Of a stretch of 64,000 nucleotides of DNA, positions 49,761 through 58,889 are shown in pieces. A program made the translations under genes and the position numbers. The notes under the pieces are model-generated. The model saw nothing but the letters and a program-made list of their open reading frames with translations. It was not told the origin of the DNA and did no database searches. The stretch spans positions 744,001 to 808,000 of the forward strand of contig JAILXW010000001.1 of assembly GCA_045430305.1 (NCBI GenBank). Reading direction: 5' to 3'. The stretch is from Agarilytica sp045430305 (GTDB lineage: Bacteria; Pseudomonadota; Gammaproteobacteria; Pseudomonadales; Cellvibrionaceae). The stretch's first letter is position 1. The number at the start of each line of letters is the position of its first letter.

Positions 49761-50241
49761 GGTGATAGAGGCAGATTATCAGAACCCAAATCATCGCAAG
49801 CATTTAGCTAATGCTTTAATCGCCTACGCCACTGACCCAATGGGCGGCGGCAAAGCGCTTTCAAATAATCAGGCTCAGAATAGCGTTACACTGCTCACTG
49901 AAAAAAACTACACGTTTAGCTTTCTCGCTTTTTATGAAAACACCTGTGTTGGTTTCGCCAATTGCGTAGAATCAATTTCGACGTTTTCTGCAGCGTGTAT
50001 CGTAAACATTCATGATTTTGCCGTGCTTCCAGACTATCGCGGCTTAAACATCAGTCAATCTCTACTGACGGCGATTGAAACTTACGCAAAAAAACATCAC
50101 TACCAAAAAATCACCTTAGAAGTACTAGAAGGCAACACCATCGCGCAAAAAGCCTATCGAAAATTTGGCTTTGAAGCATACCAATTAGATCCAGAAGCTG
50201 GGCAAGCCCTATTCTGGCAAAAACAGTTAGTCTTGAACTAG
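49738..50241 (+). CDS. GNAT family N-acetyltransferase
   Basis: A 167-residue protein starting at a TTG (49738 or 49741) inside the end of cmoB, with GAGG at 49729-49732. The GNAT core is VNIHDFAVLPDYRGLNISQSLLTAIETYAKKHHYQKITLEVLEGNTIAQKAYRKFGFEAYQL, including the acetyl-CoA loop (RGLNIS) in a non-classical form of RxxGxG. The substrate is unknown. Overlap with cmoB suggests translational coupling. Confidence 0.87.
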   Translation: MLQHEKIKVIEADYQNPNHRKHLANALIAYATDPMGGGKALSNNQAQNSVTLLTEKNYTFSFLAFYENTCVGFANCVESISTFSAACIVNIHDFAVLPDYRGLNISQSLLTAIETYAKKHHYQKITLEVLEGNTIAQKAYRKFGFEAYQLDPEAGQALFWQKQLVLN

Positions 50242-50257
50242 GCGCTTTACCTTCAAT

Positions 50258-52165
50258 ATGATTCAACTCAATGACATTCACTTGCAACTCGGCACCAAAG
50301 TATTACTTGAAGATGCCAATTTAAGAATTTATCCAAAACAAAAATGGGGCCTAATTGGGCAAAACGGAAGCGGAAAAACCAGCGTATTTAAACTTTTTCT
50401 TGGTGAAGTGCACGAAGATAAAGGCAACATTAGTATTCCCAAAGATTGGCAACTGGCACACATGGGGCAAGAAGTTCACGCCGCAGAGCGGAGCGCGCTA
50501 GATTACATTCTCGATGGGGATGACCAACTGCGCCAACTGCAACATAAACTAGAAAACACAGAAGATGGCGAGGTACTCGCAAAACTCTATACCGAGCTGG
50601 AAAGCATCGACGGCTACACCGCTGAATCTCGGGCACATCAATTATTAAGCGGTTTAGGCTTTGAGCCTGGCGATGGAGACAAAGACGTTAAAGCGTTTTC
50701 TGGTGGCTGGCGAATTCGCTTGAACCTGGCCCAAGCCTTAATGTGCCGCAGTGACTTTTTGCTGCTTGATGAACCAACCAACCATTTAGATTTAGATGCC
50801 TGTTTCTGGCTAGAAAACTGGCTTAAACATTACCAAGGCACGCTACTTATCGTCTCGCACGATCGCGACTTTCTGGACAATGTGGTTGAAAACATTGTTA
50901 GCATCGAAAACACGACTTTAGCGTCTTACACAGGTAACTATACCGCCCACGAAGTACAAAAGGCGGAACGGTTGGCGCAACAAGAAGTAGTTTTCAAAAA
51001 ACAACAGGCACGTGTTGCAGAAATTGAAGATTTTGTTCGCCGTTTTCGTGCCAAAGCAACAAAAGCGAAGCAGGCACAAAGCCGTTTAAAAGAATTAGAG
51101 CGTATGGAGCGTATTGCACCCGCTCATATTGACTCACCCTTTCAATTTCAATTCCCTTGTGCAGAAAAGCAATCACAGGTACTACTGAGCATAAGTGAAG
51201 CATCCATCGGCTATGCACCTAACAGCCCACTGGTAAACAATGTAGAGTTTTCCATTCATGCGCAATCACGTATCGGTTTATTAGGCCGAAACGGTGCGGG
51301 TAAATCTACATTAATGAAATCTCTTGCCGGCGCCCTGCCCCTACTTGCTGGCGAACGCAACGATGGTACGCACCTATCTATCGCCTATTTTGCCCAGCAT
51401 CAATTAGAAGCGCTTGATTTAACCGCCTCTTGCGCACTGCATTTACAGCGTATTACCCCTAAAGCCAGCGAGCAAGAAGTTCGCAACTTCCTGGGTGGCT
51501 TCGACTTTCGCGGCGACCGTGTTTTTGAAACAATCGAACACTTTTCTGGTGGCGAAAAAGCTCGCCTTGCGCTAGCCATACTCGCATGGCAAAAACCTAA
51601 TTTACTATTGTTAGATGAACCAACCAACCACCTTGACCTAGAAATGTGCCACGCCCTCACTCTGGCCTTGCAAAATTTCGAGGGCGCCATCGTCATCGTA
51701 TCGCACGACAGACACTTATTGAAAAACACCGTCGATCAGTTTTACCTCGTTGACGATCATCGCGTTACTGAGTTCGATGGAGACCTAAAGGATTATCAGC
51801 GCTGGCTCAGCGATAAACAAAAAAATGCGAATCAAGAAACTGCGACTATAGACACCCCAAGCGAAGCTTCAAACGCTGGCAGTGATAAATTGAGCGCGAA
51901 GGAAAAACGACAAGCCGCCGCCAATGCCCGAAACAAACTTAAGCCCCTCGCTAACGCGATTAAAAAACTAGACAAAGAAATCGAAGCACTAAATGGAAAA
52001 CTAAAGGTAATCGAACATAAACTGGCAGATGATTCTTTATACTCTGGTGAAAATAAAGAGTTAGAATCATTACTTAAAGAGCAAAATGAATTGCGAACGA
52101 GTTTAAGTAAAAAAGAAGAAACCTGGCTATGTACCAGTGAAGAAATAGAAGCGCTTAAACCCTAG
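50258..52165 (+). CDS. ABC-F family ATPase (YheS-like)
   Basis: A 635-residue protein with two ABC domains and no membrane part. The first has Walker A GQNGSGKTS, signature FSGGWRIRLNLAQALM and Walker B LLLDEPTNHLDL. The second has GRNGAGKST, FSGGEKARLALAILAW and LLLDEPTNHLDL. A charged linker lies between them (EIEDFVRRFRAKATKAKQAQSRLKELERM). After residue 530 a Lys/Glu-rich coiled coil follows. ABC-F proteins bind the ribosomal E site and help stalled or stressed ribosomes. It starts 16 bp after the GNAT gene. Confidence 0.92.
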   Translation: MIQLNDIHLQLGTKVLLEDANLRIYPKQKWGLIGQNGSGKTSVFKLFLGEVHEDKGNISIPKDWQLAHMGQEVHAAERSALDYILDGDDQLRQLQHKLENTEDGEVLAKLYTELESIDGYTAESRAHQLLSGLGFEPGDGDKDVKAFSGGWRIRLNLAQALMCRSDFLLLDEPTNHLDLDACFWLENWLKHYQGTLLIVSHDRDFLDNVVENIVSIENTTLASYTGNYTAHEVQKAERLAQQEVVFKKQQARVAEIEDFVRRFRAKATKAKQAQSRLKELERMERIAPAHIDSPFQFQFPCAEKQSQVLLSISEASIGYAPNSPLVNNVEFSIHAQSRIGLLGRNGAGKSTLMKSLAGALPLLAGERNDGTHLSIAYFAQHQLEALDLTASCALHLQRITPKASEQEVRNFLGGFDFRGDRVFETIEHFSGGEKARLALAILAWQKPNLLLLDEPTNHLDLEMCHALTLALQNFEGAIVIVSHDRHLLKNTVDQFYLVDDHRVTEFDGDLKDYQRWLSDKQKNANQETATIDTPSEASNAGSDKLSAKEKRQAAANARNKLKPLANAIKKLDKEIEALNGKLKVIEHKLADDSLYSGENKELESLLKEQNELRTSLSKKEETWLCTSEEIEALKP

Positions 52166-52188
52166 TAAGCGCGTTTAATTTAATAGGG

Positions 52189-52818
52189 TTACCAAGAAAG
52201 GATTTTATCAAATTCATCCACGCATAATACCGGCTCGTAATTTTTTAAACGGTCAATATGGTGCGCGCCATAGCTGACGGCTATTTTCTTCATACCTAAG
52301 CTATGCGCCATCGCCATGTCATATTCGGTATCGCCGATCATAACGGCCTCTTCAACACTGACGTCAAACTCCAGCAACAACTCTTCTAGCATTAAAGGGT
52401 TGGGCTTAGAAGCGGTTTCATCGGCACAGCGCGAGCCATGAAAAAAACTTTCCATCGATAAGTTTTGCCAAACACGATTTAACCCTTTACGGCTTTTGCC
52501 TGTTGCAACAGTCAGCATATGCCCCTGATCCAGTAGTTGGTGTAAGGTTTCCATCACTCCCGGAAAAAACGGCGAGGGGTTAACATCATCATTCACAAAA
52601 TGATCGACATAATTCAGCCGTAAAGCTTCCGCTTTGTTTGGGGTAATTTCTGGGTACAAGGCATGAATGGCTTCTGGCAACCCGAGGCCAATGATGTTTT
52701 TAATGGTGTGATCATCGAGCACATCAAGACCTGCGTCTTCCGCTGCTTTCTGCATACACGCGATAATTTTTGGTGCAGAATCACTAATGGTGCCGTCCCA
52801 ATCAAAAATATAAAGCAC
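52189..52818 (-). CDS. HAD-superfamily phosphatase, phosphoglycolate-phosphatase-like
   Basis: A 209-residue protein. Motif I is YIFDWDGTISDSAPKI, motif II is TVATGKSRKGL, Lys is in ADETASKPNPLM and motif III is VMIGDTEYDMAMA. The helical cap spans residues 20-80. It follows rluC on the same strand, with 29 bp between, as in pseudomonads. The substrate there is not established; phosphoglycolate is only one option. Confidence 0.9.
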   Translation of the reverse strand: MLYIFDWDGTISDSAPKIIACMQKAAEDAGLDVLDDHTIKNIIGLGLPEAIHALYPEITPNKAEALRLNYVDHFVNDDVNPSPFFPGVMETLHQLLDQGHMLTVATGKSRKGLNRVWQNLSMESFFHGSRCADETASKPNPLMLEELLLEFDVSVEEAVMIGDTEYDMAMAHSLGMKKIAVSYGAHHIDRLKNYEPVLCVDEFDKILSW

Positions 52819-52847
52819 AAATTACTCTTTTTTGGTGATAGAAATAA

Positions 52848-53798
52848 TTATTCAGTCGTTGAGGCATAACTGCTTAAATTCTTTAACGCAGAGGCTAAAT
52901 CATTCGGCAAAGGCGCATGTACTTCTATCGACTTGCCATCATTCAATGTGAAGCTTAGCGAGGAAGCGTGCAAAAACAAACGCTTAAAACCCAACTTTCT
53001 CATACGTTTATTAAAGGCGTCATCGCCATATTTCTCATCCCCAACTAAGGGGTGCTTCGCGTGTTGAGCGTGTACACGAATCTGATGCGTGCGGCCAGTA
53101 ATTGGCTTGGCGCGCACCAATGAGCATTCTGAGTACTGCTCTTCCATATGAAACAGCGTTTTTGAGGCTTTTCCTTCCGGATCTACGCGCACAATACGCT
53201 CGCCACTTTTTAGCTCATTCTTCTTTAAGGGTACATCGACACTGCCACGGCGGTTCGACCAGTGACCTTTCACCAGCGCAAGATACTGCTTATCGATGCC
53301 TCGGTCAGCGCGTAATTTCTCATGCAATTGACGCAGAACCGAACGTTTTTTAGCCAGTATAATACAACCGGATGTATCACGATCAAGCCGATGCACCAGC
53401 TCCAAATAGCTAGTATCACGGGTTTGCCGAAGGGCCTCAACCAAGCCCAAATTGATACCAGAACCGCCATGCACGGCCAAGCCGGAAGGCTTATTAACGA
53501 TAAGCAGCCCCGAATCTTCATACAAAATCGAAGCTTCCAAAATATTTTCTAGTGCTTCACTGGGTTTTGCCACCGGAGCTTGCTCACCCAAACGTACTGG
53601 CGGCACTCGCACGATATCACCCGCTTGCAACTTGCGCTCTGGCTTGGCACGCCCTTTATTGATCCGCACCTCGCCTTTACGAATAACCCTATATATCAAT
53701 GACTTAGGCGCACCTTTTAAAATTCGAAGTAGGAAATTGTCGAGCCTTTGCCCCGCCTCGTCGGCTGAAATCGTAAGAAATTGGACTTTAGAACTCAT
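52848..53798 (-). CDS. rluC: 23S rRNA pseudouridine(955/2504/2580) synthase
   Basis: A 316-residue protein with an N-terminal S4 domain (GQRLDNFLLRILKGAPKSLIYRVIRKGEVRIN) and the RluA-type catalytic domain with Asp in HRLDRDTSGC. Other landmarks are VNKPSGLAVHGGSG and the C-terminal GRTHQIRVHAQHAKHPLVGDEKYG. It isomerises three uridines in 23S rRNA. It is divergent from rne, as in E. coli and pseudomonads, which confirms both calls. Confidence 0.96.
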   Translation of the reverse strand: MSSKVQFLTISADEAGQRLDNFLLRILKGAPKSLIYRVIRKGEVRINKGRAKPERKLQAGDIVRVPPVRLGEQAPVAKPSEALENILEASILYEDSGLLIVNKPSGLAVHGGSGINLGLVEALRQTRDTSYLELVHRLDRDTSGCIILAKKRSVLRQLHEKLRADRGIDKQYLALVKGHWSNRRGSVDVPLKKNELKSGERIVRVDPEGKASKTLFHMEEQYSECSLVRAKPITGRTHQIRVHAQHAKHPLVGDEKYGDDAFNKRMRKLGFKRLFLHASSLSFTLNDGKSIEVHAPLPNDLASALKNLSSYASTTE

Positions 53799-54093
53799 GA
53801 TATACGTAGAGGTTATCTTAGAAAGGAGGCGCCATCATACGCTGGAATGCCTGCAGCCCCCAAATTACCTGCCTTAGCCGGTTTGAAAGGCCTACATATC
53901 GGTGTTATATTCACTAACAGTTGGTGCAGTGCGTCAATAGTTTACGTGCGCCTTTTTGTCCGCCCCAGAAGAATATCTGTTTAGGGCCAAAGGCAGCTCC
54001 AACCTACGCTGAACCGCGTAATGACATTACATAGCTCAATTGTATGGCTAAAAAACGTCTGCACAGGTTCAGGTAGCTTTTAGTCTTTTAAGG

Positions 54094-54116
54094 TGCTCAC
54101 GTGTGTTACGTGAGCA
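54094..54116. terminator. Hairpin in the rluC-rne region
   Basis: TGCTCACGT and ACGTGAGCA pair perfectly over 9 bp around GTGTT. AAAAG follows on the plus strand and CTTAAAAGAC flanks the other side, so it could end a transcript or act as a leader hairpin. Confidence 0.4.
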
Positions 54117-54241
54117 AAAGTTAACTTGCGTGACGTGGTCGCGACTGTAAAGAGAATAAAGTAAGAAAATAAAGGTTCGCGAGAAAAACCGACAGCCCCC
54201 AACCAAGCACACGCTCATACTTCGCCCTAGGGCAACAATCT

Positions 54242-54367
54242 ATGACTGAACCGCTTGAGTTGATAGCAAGATTGCGCGCAGCACTTCAGGTGCCGATATC
54301 AAAGCAATCTGAACACGCAAAGCGGCTGCTAACTTTCACTTTTTCGCTTGAAGCCTTTTACGAGTAG
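54242..54367 (+). CDS. Possible 41-residue leader ORF before rne
   Basis: ATG 54242 to TAG 54365-54367. The product begins MTEPLELIARLRAALQ and is leucine-rich and soluble. The ribosome binding site is weak (AGGGC at some distance). It could be a chance frame or the remains of a lost gene. Confidence 0.2.
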   Translation: MTEPLELIARLRAALQVPISKQSEHAKRLLTFTFSLEAFYE

Positions 54368-54943
54368 TTAGTACTTAAAACAACCTCTATTAATAGAGCA
54401 CAAAAAAAACGCTTTAAAAGGTTCGGGTTGTTAGAAAAAATTAAGATAGTTAAGTTAAAGTTAAAAGTTTAAATTGGGTTTTCGTTAAACCGCTCAAACG
54501 GCAAATAAACGCGCACACAGACCTCGCACAACTTGCGTAGGCAAATGCGATGGCACATTAGACGATGTGCTTAAATTAGCTCAGCGGCGAAAACCGAAAC
54601 ACCAAACTTACTGAAATTGCGACTAGCCCTTTCGCTACAAAAAGCTAAAGAAAACTGGTCCACACTCGATCTGGTACACAAGCACCAGACGATGAAAAGC
54701 AAATGGCACACATTAAGGTGAACCCGTCGAACGGTATTCATCAGCAATCTAGAAAATTAGTTGCATTTAAACGATTGCCATGATGCTTTAGAAGGTTAAC
54801 GCGAGAACAACCGTGACATATTTACCATGCGTAACGCGCTTTTACAGAAAGTGGTTACACAAGGTTAACTACAAGCCACATTGCCCTTGTTTTAGCTCAA
54901 ACTAAAGTACTGCAGTAATTTTAAACTTAAGACAGGCTCATCT

Positions 54944-54966
54944 CTGTACCTAGTACAGCCTTTTTT
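54944..54966 (+). terminator. Attenuator-like hairpin upstream of rne
   Basis: CTGTAC-CTA-GTACAG followed by CC and six T forms a short intrinsic-terminator-like structure 77 bp before the rne ATG. An AGGCT upstream (54934) can pair with AGCCT at the same place, giving an alternative fold. Confidence 0.45.
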
Positions 54967-55042
54967 CAAAGTACAACACTTCTATTCTTACCCCCCTTCT
55001 CTCTCGGTTTAGCCCCCCAAACGCTAATCGAGAACATAAAAA

Positions 55043-57733
55043 ATGAAAAGAATGCTAATCAATGCGACTCAGCCAGAAGAGCTGCGCGTCGCGCTAGTTG
55101 ACGGACAGCGTCTCTACGATCTAGACATCGAAAACCGCCTACGCGAACAGAAAAAAGCCAATATCTACAAAGGCAAAATCACCCGTATCGAACCCAGCCT
55201 AGAAGCTGCGTTTGTTGACTACGGCGCTGAACGTCACGGCTTTTTGCCACTTAAAGAAATTTCCCGCGAATACTTCACCTCCTCCTCTAAAGACAGTGGC
55301 GGCCGCGTTAAGATCAAAGACGTGCTTAAAGAAGGTTCGGAAGTCATCATCCAAGTGGATAAAGAAGAGCGCGGCAATAAAGGCGCTGCCCTCACAACCT
55401 TTATCAGTTTGGCCGGGCGTTACTTAGTACTTATGCCCAACAACCCACGTGCAGGTGGTATTTCACGTCGCATCGACGGCGACGACCGCTCAGAGTTAAA
55501 AGATGCACTTGGTCAAATTGAAGTACCCAAAGGCATGGGCGTTATCGTGCGTACTGCCGGTGTTGGTCGTAGCGCAGAAGAACTACAGTGGGACCTGGAT
55601 TACCTCATCAAACTGTGGGCTGCAATCAAAACAGAATCTGACTCAGCAAGCGCACCACACTTCTTGTTCCAAGAAAGTAACGTCATTATTCGCGCTATTC
55701 GTGATTACCTACGCCCAGATGTTGGCGAAGTCATAATCGACAACCGTGAAGCCTTTGATCTAGCGAGTGCTTTTGTTCAGCAAGTCATGCCGAACTACAG
55801 CAGCAAAGTGAAATATTACGATGACGCATTGCCGCTATTTAATCGTTACCAAATCGAAGGCCAAATCGAAACCGCCTTTGAACGCGAAGTAAAACTACCT
55901 TCTGGCGGTTCTATTGTTATCGACGTAACAGAAGCTTTGGTGAGCATTGATATTAACTCATCGCGCGCAACCAAAGGCAGCGACATCGAAGAAACAGCAT
56001 TGCAAACTAACCTAGAAGCCGCAGACGAAATTGCACGTCAATTCCGCCTACGTGATATTGGTGGTTTAGCCGTAATCGACTTTATCGACATGCAACCGAT
56101 TAAAAACCAACGCGCTGTCGAAAACCGGATGAAAGACGCCCTTGCCATTGACCGTGCACGCGTACAAGTTGGCCGCATTTCCCGTTTTGGCTTGCTCGAA
56201 ATGTCACGCCAACGCTTACGCCCCTCTCTTGGTGAAACCACGTCTAAAGTGTGCCCACGTTGTGAAGGCCAAGGCACCATTCGTGGAACCAAATCATTAG
56301 CGCTTTCGATTCTTCGTATTCTCGAAGAAGAAGCTCAGAAAGAACGCAGCGCAGAAATTCGTGCTGTTGTACCCGTGCCTGTGGCGACATTCCTGTTAAA
56401 TGAAAAACGTCTTGCGATTTCTGATATTGAAAAACGTCACGATACGCGCATGGTTATTCTTCCTAATTCAGAAATGGTCACACCACATTACGAAGTTCAA
56501 CGCTTGCGTGACGACGATGTTGAAGTTTCAGAAGAAAGCTACAAGATAGAAATCCCAAGCGAAGACGAAGCACCGGAACCCACTGAAAATGCAACGCCTT
56601 CTAGTGTTCCAAAGCCTGCGGTACAACAAATTGCTCCTGCGGCACCAGCACCAGCTCCTAAGGTGAAAAAAGAACCTGGTGTAATCGAAAAGTTGATCAC
56701 CGTCTTGGTCGCACTTTTTTCTAGTGACGATTCAGATAAGAAAAAAAGCAAAGATCAAGGCAAACAAGGCCAGAGAAAACATCAGAACAACAACCGTAAC
56801 CGTCGCCCGCAAAACAAGCGCAAAACTAACAACAACCGAAAACGTCGTGAAGACAGCGATGAAATTACCGATAACTTAAGCGGAAAAGCGCCCAGCGAAC
56901 GCGGCCAGAAAAATAACCGCAACAAAAACACGAACAGTGATAATAACCGCGACGAAAACCGTAATGAAAATCGCAACCGCAACCGTAACCGCGGAAAAGG
57001 CCGTCGCGATGCCGAAAACCAAAATAACGATGAACAAAATCGTGACATTCAAGATAACAAAGCGGTAGAAACCAACGCGGAAAAATCGCAAGACGACACG
57101 CGTGGCGAGAAAAAACGCCCTGCGCGTCGCCCTTCTAACCGTCGAGGTAAATCACAAGAAAAACAACGCGGCCCAATGCCAGTAGATGCACAAACTCAAA
57201 ACGCGCCTGCTCAGGAGCCAGCAAAACAAGAAGCTCAAAAACAAGAAAGAAAGCCCGCCGAGGCCGCAACGCCTGAAGCGAGTGCAGAAAAAGCGGTAAA
57301 AGCACCTAGCCCTAAAACGCCTAAGCCTGCAGAAAGCAACTTGGAAAAAACACGTGAGATGCCGATCGTTGAAGCTGAAATACCAACGCCAAAAGCTCCA
57401 ACGGCTTCAAGTGAAACTGTAAGCACTCGTAAAGCAGCGCCAGCACCCAGCTCAAAAACACCAGAGCCTGCCAAAACTGCAGCCCCGGCAGAGCAACAAA
57501 GCTACGCTCGCCCAACTAATGACCCACGTAAAACGCCGAAACAAGTACAAACCAGCGTAAGTAATGTACAAGTTGAAGTGAGTATGAGCCGCGCATTGGA
57601 TACTGCCGCGCCAGTAGACATTGAACGTAAACCTCGCGAGCTAAAGCGGCCTACAAACGACCCCAGAAGCAAACGAAAAACAAATACTCCGACCGCAGCC
57701 GACCAAGCAGCAGAAACTACGGAGAACAACTAA
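55043..57733 (+). CDS. rne: Ribonuclease E
   Basis: An 896-residue protein. The N-terminal half has the S1 domain (KANIYKGKITRIEPSLEAAFVDYGAERHGFLPL), the 5'-sensor and RNase H-like parts, and the metal site region VSIDINSSRATKGSDIEETALQTN with Asp in IGGLAVIDFIDM. The zinc link is CPRCEGQGT. From about residue 520 the chain is disordered: a Pro/Ala part, one hydrophobic patch (EKLITVLVALFSSDDSDKK) that may bind the membrane, an Arg/Asn-rich RNA-binding part, and Ala/Pro/Lys repeats. It should scaffold the degradosome. Sequence similarity leaves little doubt. Confidence 0.97.
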   Translation: MKRMLINATQPEELRVALVDGQRLYDLDIENRLREQKKANIYKGKITRIEPSLEAAFVDYGAERHGFLPLKEISREYFTSSSKDSGGRVKIKDVLKEGSEVIIQVDKEERGNKGAALTTFISLAGRYLVLMPNNPRAGGISRRIDGDDRSELKDALGQIEVPKGMGVIVRTAGVGRSAEELQWDLDYLIKLWAAIKTESDSASAPHFLFQESNVIIRAIRDYLRPDVGEVIIDNREAFDLASAFVQQVMPNYSSKVKYYDDALPLFNRYQIEGQIETAFEREVKLPSGGSIVIDVTEALVSIDINSSRATKGSDIEETALQTNLEAADEIARQFRLRDIGGLAVIDFIDMQPIKNQRAVENRMKDALAIDRARVQVGRISRFGLLEMSRQRLRPSLGETTSKVCPRCEGQGTIRGTKSLALSILRILEEEAQKERSAEIRAVVPVPVATFLLNEKRLAISDIEKRHDTRMVILPNSEMVTPHYEVQRLRDDDVEVSEESYKIEIPSEDEAPEPTENATPSSVPKPAVQQIAPAAPAPAPKVKKEPGVIEKLITVLVALFSSDDSDKKKSKDQGKQGQRKHQNNNRNRRPQNKRKTNNNRKRREDSDEITDNLSGKAPSERGQKNNRNKNTNSDNNRDENRNENRNRNRNRGKGRRDAENQNNDEQNRDIQDNKAVETNAEKSQDDTRGEKKRPARRPSNRRGKSQEKQRGPMPVDAQTQNAPAQEPAKQEAQKQERKPAEAATPEASAEKAVKAPSPKTPKPAESNLEKTREMPIVEAEIPTPKAPTASSETVSTRKAAPAPSSKTPEPAKTAAPAEQQSYARPTNDPRKTPKQVQTSVSNVQVEVSMSRALDTAAPVDIERKPRELKRPTNDPRSKRKTNTPTAADQAAETTENN

Positions 57734-57753
57734 CAGATAGAAATACTTGGGGC

Positions 57754-57781
57754 TTGAGTCTGCTCAAATCCCATGTATAAT
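57754..57781 (+). promoter_or_regulatory. Sigma-70-type promoter of tRNA-Ser
   Basis: TTGAGT (57754-57759), a 16-bp spacer, then TATAAT (57776-57781), followed by a G/C-rich start region (CTGCGCCC) typical of stringently controlled stable-RNA genes. It is about 70 bp before the tRNA. Confidence 0.75.
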
Positions 57782-57853
57782 CTGCGCCCTCCGGGTGGCT
57801 GAGCTGTCGAAAGCAGCAATATTGAAACCCGTTCAGGAGTTAGAAAAAGTTTT

Positions 57854-57941
57854 GGAGAGGTGGCAGAGTGGTCGAATGCACCGGTCTTGAAAACCGGCGA
57901 GTGTAATAGCTCCCAGGGTTCAAATCCCTGCCTCTCCGCCA
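57854..57941 (+). tRNA. serT: tRNA-Ser (anticodon UGA)
   Basis: An 88-nt class II tRNA. The acceptor stem GGAGAGG pairs with CCTCTCC, the anticodon arm is ACCGGTCTTGAAAACCGG with TGA, and there is a long variable arm GAGTGTAATAGCTC. The T arm is CAGGGTTCAAATCCCTG. CCA is encoded. It reads UCA and related serine codons. Confidence 0.97.
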
Positions 57942-57945
57942 TATT

Positions 57946-57976
57946 AAACGGCTCGCCATTTGGCGGGCCGTTTTTA
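57946..57976 (+). terminator. Intrinsic terminator of tRNA-Ser
   Basis: AAACGGCTCGCC and GGCGGGCCGTTT pair over 12 bp (one G-U) around ATTT, followed by TT. It starts four bases after the tRNA. Confidence 0.85.
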
Positions 57977-58271
57977 TATATGGCTTCAAGAGATTCCTCC
58001 ATCCCCCCTCCTTTTGTATCGCTTTACTTCCGTCATCCGCCCCCTGTCGTCTACTCAACATAAACGACGCCATGATTTTAGCCCCTGCTAGAACCCTGCG
58101 GGGGCAACCACAGTAAATGCTGGGCATTTAATATCGAACAAAGTGCACCCTGCCGGATATCTATCTGCGAAGCGCGCCCCACCATAGCTCTGACTTAGAT
58201 CAAAAGCCCCCTATTGTTTCGGCGTATATTGAAACCATAAAAACTCAAAGATCAGAACCTTGGGGGTAATG

Positions 58272-58583
58272 ATGCAGCAAGCAAACACATTTAAAAAAAT
58301 GGCTGGCACTTCAGCGGTTTTCATTTCTAGCCAGTACGGCAAAGCATCTCCCGTCGAACGTGACGGAATGATATGGACAGAGGATGAACTTCACCTCGAC
58401 AACCTGCCTACTGATCTAAAGCTGAAAACGCCCATCGCAAATGTACTCGCGCTCGAAGGCTTAGAAGACTACGACCCACCAGAAAATGGCGACGTACGTT
58501 TCGTTGATTCCGTTGGCGCAGACTTCGTATACATGCAATCCACTAGAGCCTGGATTCAATACGCGCCAAACAACCCCACCTGA
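58272..58583 (+). CDS. Hypothetical protein, 103 residues
   Basis: I use ATG 58272 with GGGGG at 58262-58266; ATG 58269 and TTG 58260 are also in frame. The protein is soluble and acidic: SAVFISSQYGKASPVERDGMIWTEDELHLDNLPTDLKLKTP, then GLEDYDPPENGDVRFVDSVGADFVYMQSTRAW. No family or fold is recognised. It stands alone between a tRNA terminator and a hairpin at 58679. The strong ribosome binding site supports expression. Confidence 0.6.
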   Translation: MQQANTFKKMAGTSAVFISSQYGKASPVERDGMIWTEDELHLDNLPTDLKLKTPIANVLALEGLEDYDPPENGDVRFVDSVGADFVYMQSTRAWIQYAPNNPT

Positions 58584-58678
58584 CGCACTACTTTTCATCT
58601 ACGGCACTGCAATTCAAGCGCACGATCGCAAACGCGCCGAACTAGCAGTACCGCCCTGAAGCTGCATCTTGCCCACTT

Positions 58679-58710
58679 GGTAATAACCTCAGTTTTATAT
58701 GGTTATTACC
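58679..58710 (+). terminator. Hairpin after the 58272 gene, possible terminator
   Basis: GGTAATAACC (58679-58688) and GGTTATTACC (58701-58710) pair perfectly over 10 bp around a 12-nt loop. Only three T follow, so termination is uncertain. Confidence 0.45.
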
Positions 58711-58815
58711 TTTGCGACGGCACCTACAAGGGCTTGATTTTCAAGCATATATCCCAATCTACCTACTAACAGCCAAACTTTCTTGGCTAACCGCAGTCAT
58801 AGTGCTAGAAAAGGC

Positions 58816-58843
58816 TTGATTAGCCTGATCGTACTTGTATGAT
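58816..58843 (+). promoter_or_regulatory. Candidate sigma-70 promoter of yccA
   Basis: TTGATT (58816-58821) and TATGAT (58838-58843) are separated by 16 bp, 47 bp upstream of the yccA start. Confidence 0.5.
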
Positions 58844-58889
58844 TATGCGTATAAAACACTAGGACTTAACTGGGAATCAGGAGACCTTT

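Larger units (their letters stand above)
53799..55042. other. Long rluC-rne intergenic region (rne leader)
   Basis: A 1244-bp region without a confident gene. It contains a hairpin TGCTCACGT/ACGTGAGCA (54094-54116), an A/T-rich and U-tract-rich part around 54380-54480, a 41-codon ORF (54242-54367), and a hairpin with a U-tract just upstream of rne (54944-54966). RNase E controls its own mRNA through a leader in E. coli of about 360 nt; this one is much longer. Confidence 0.6.
58584..58889. other. Intergenic region upstream of yccA
   Basis: About 305 bp with no gene. It holds a hairpin (58679-58710) and a promoter for yccA (58816-58843), both listed. Confidence 0.6.
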
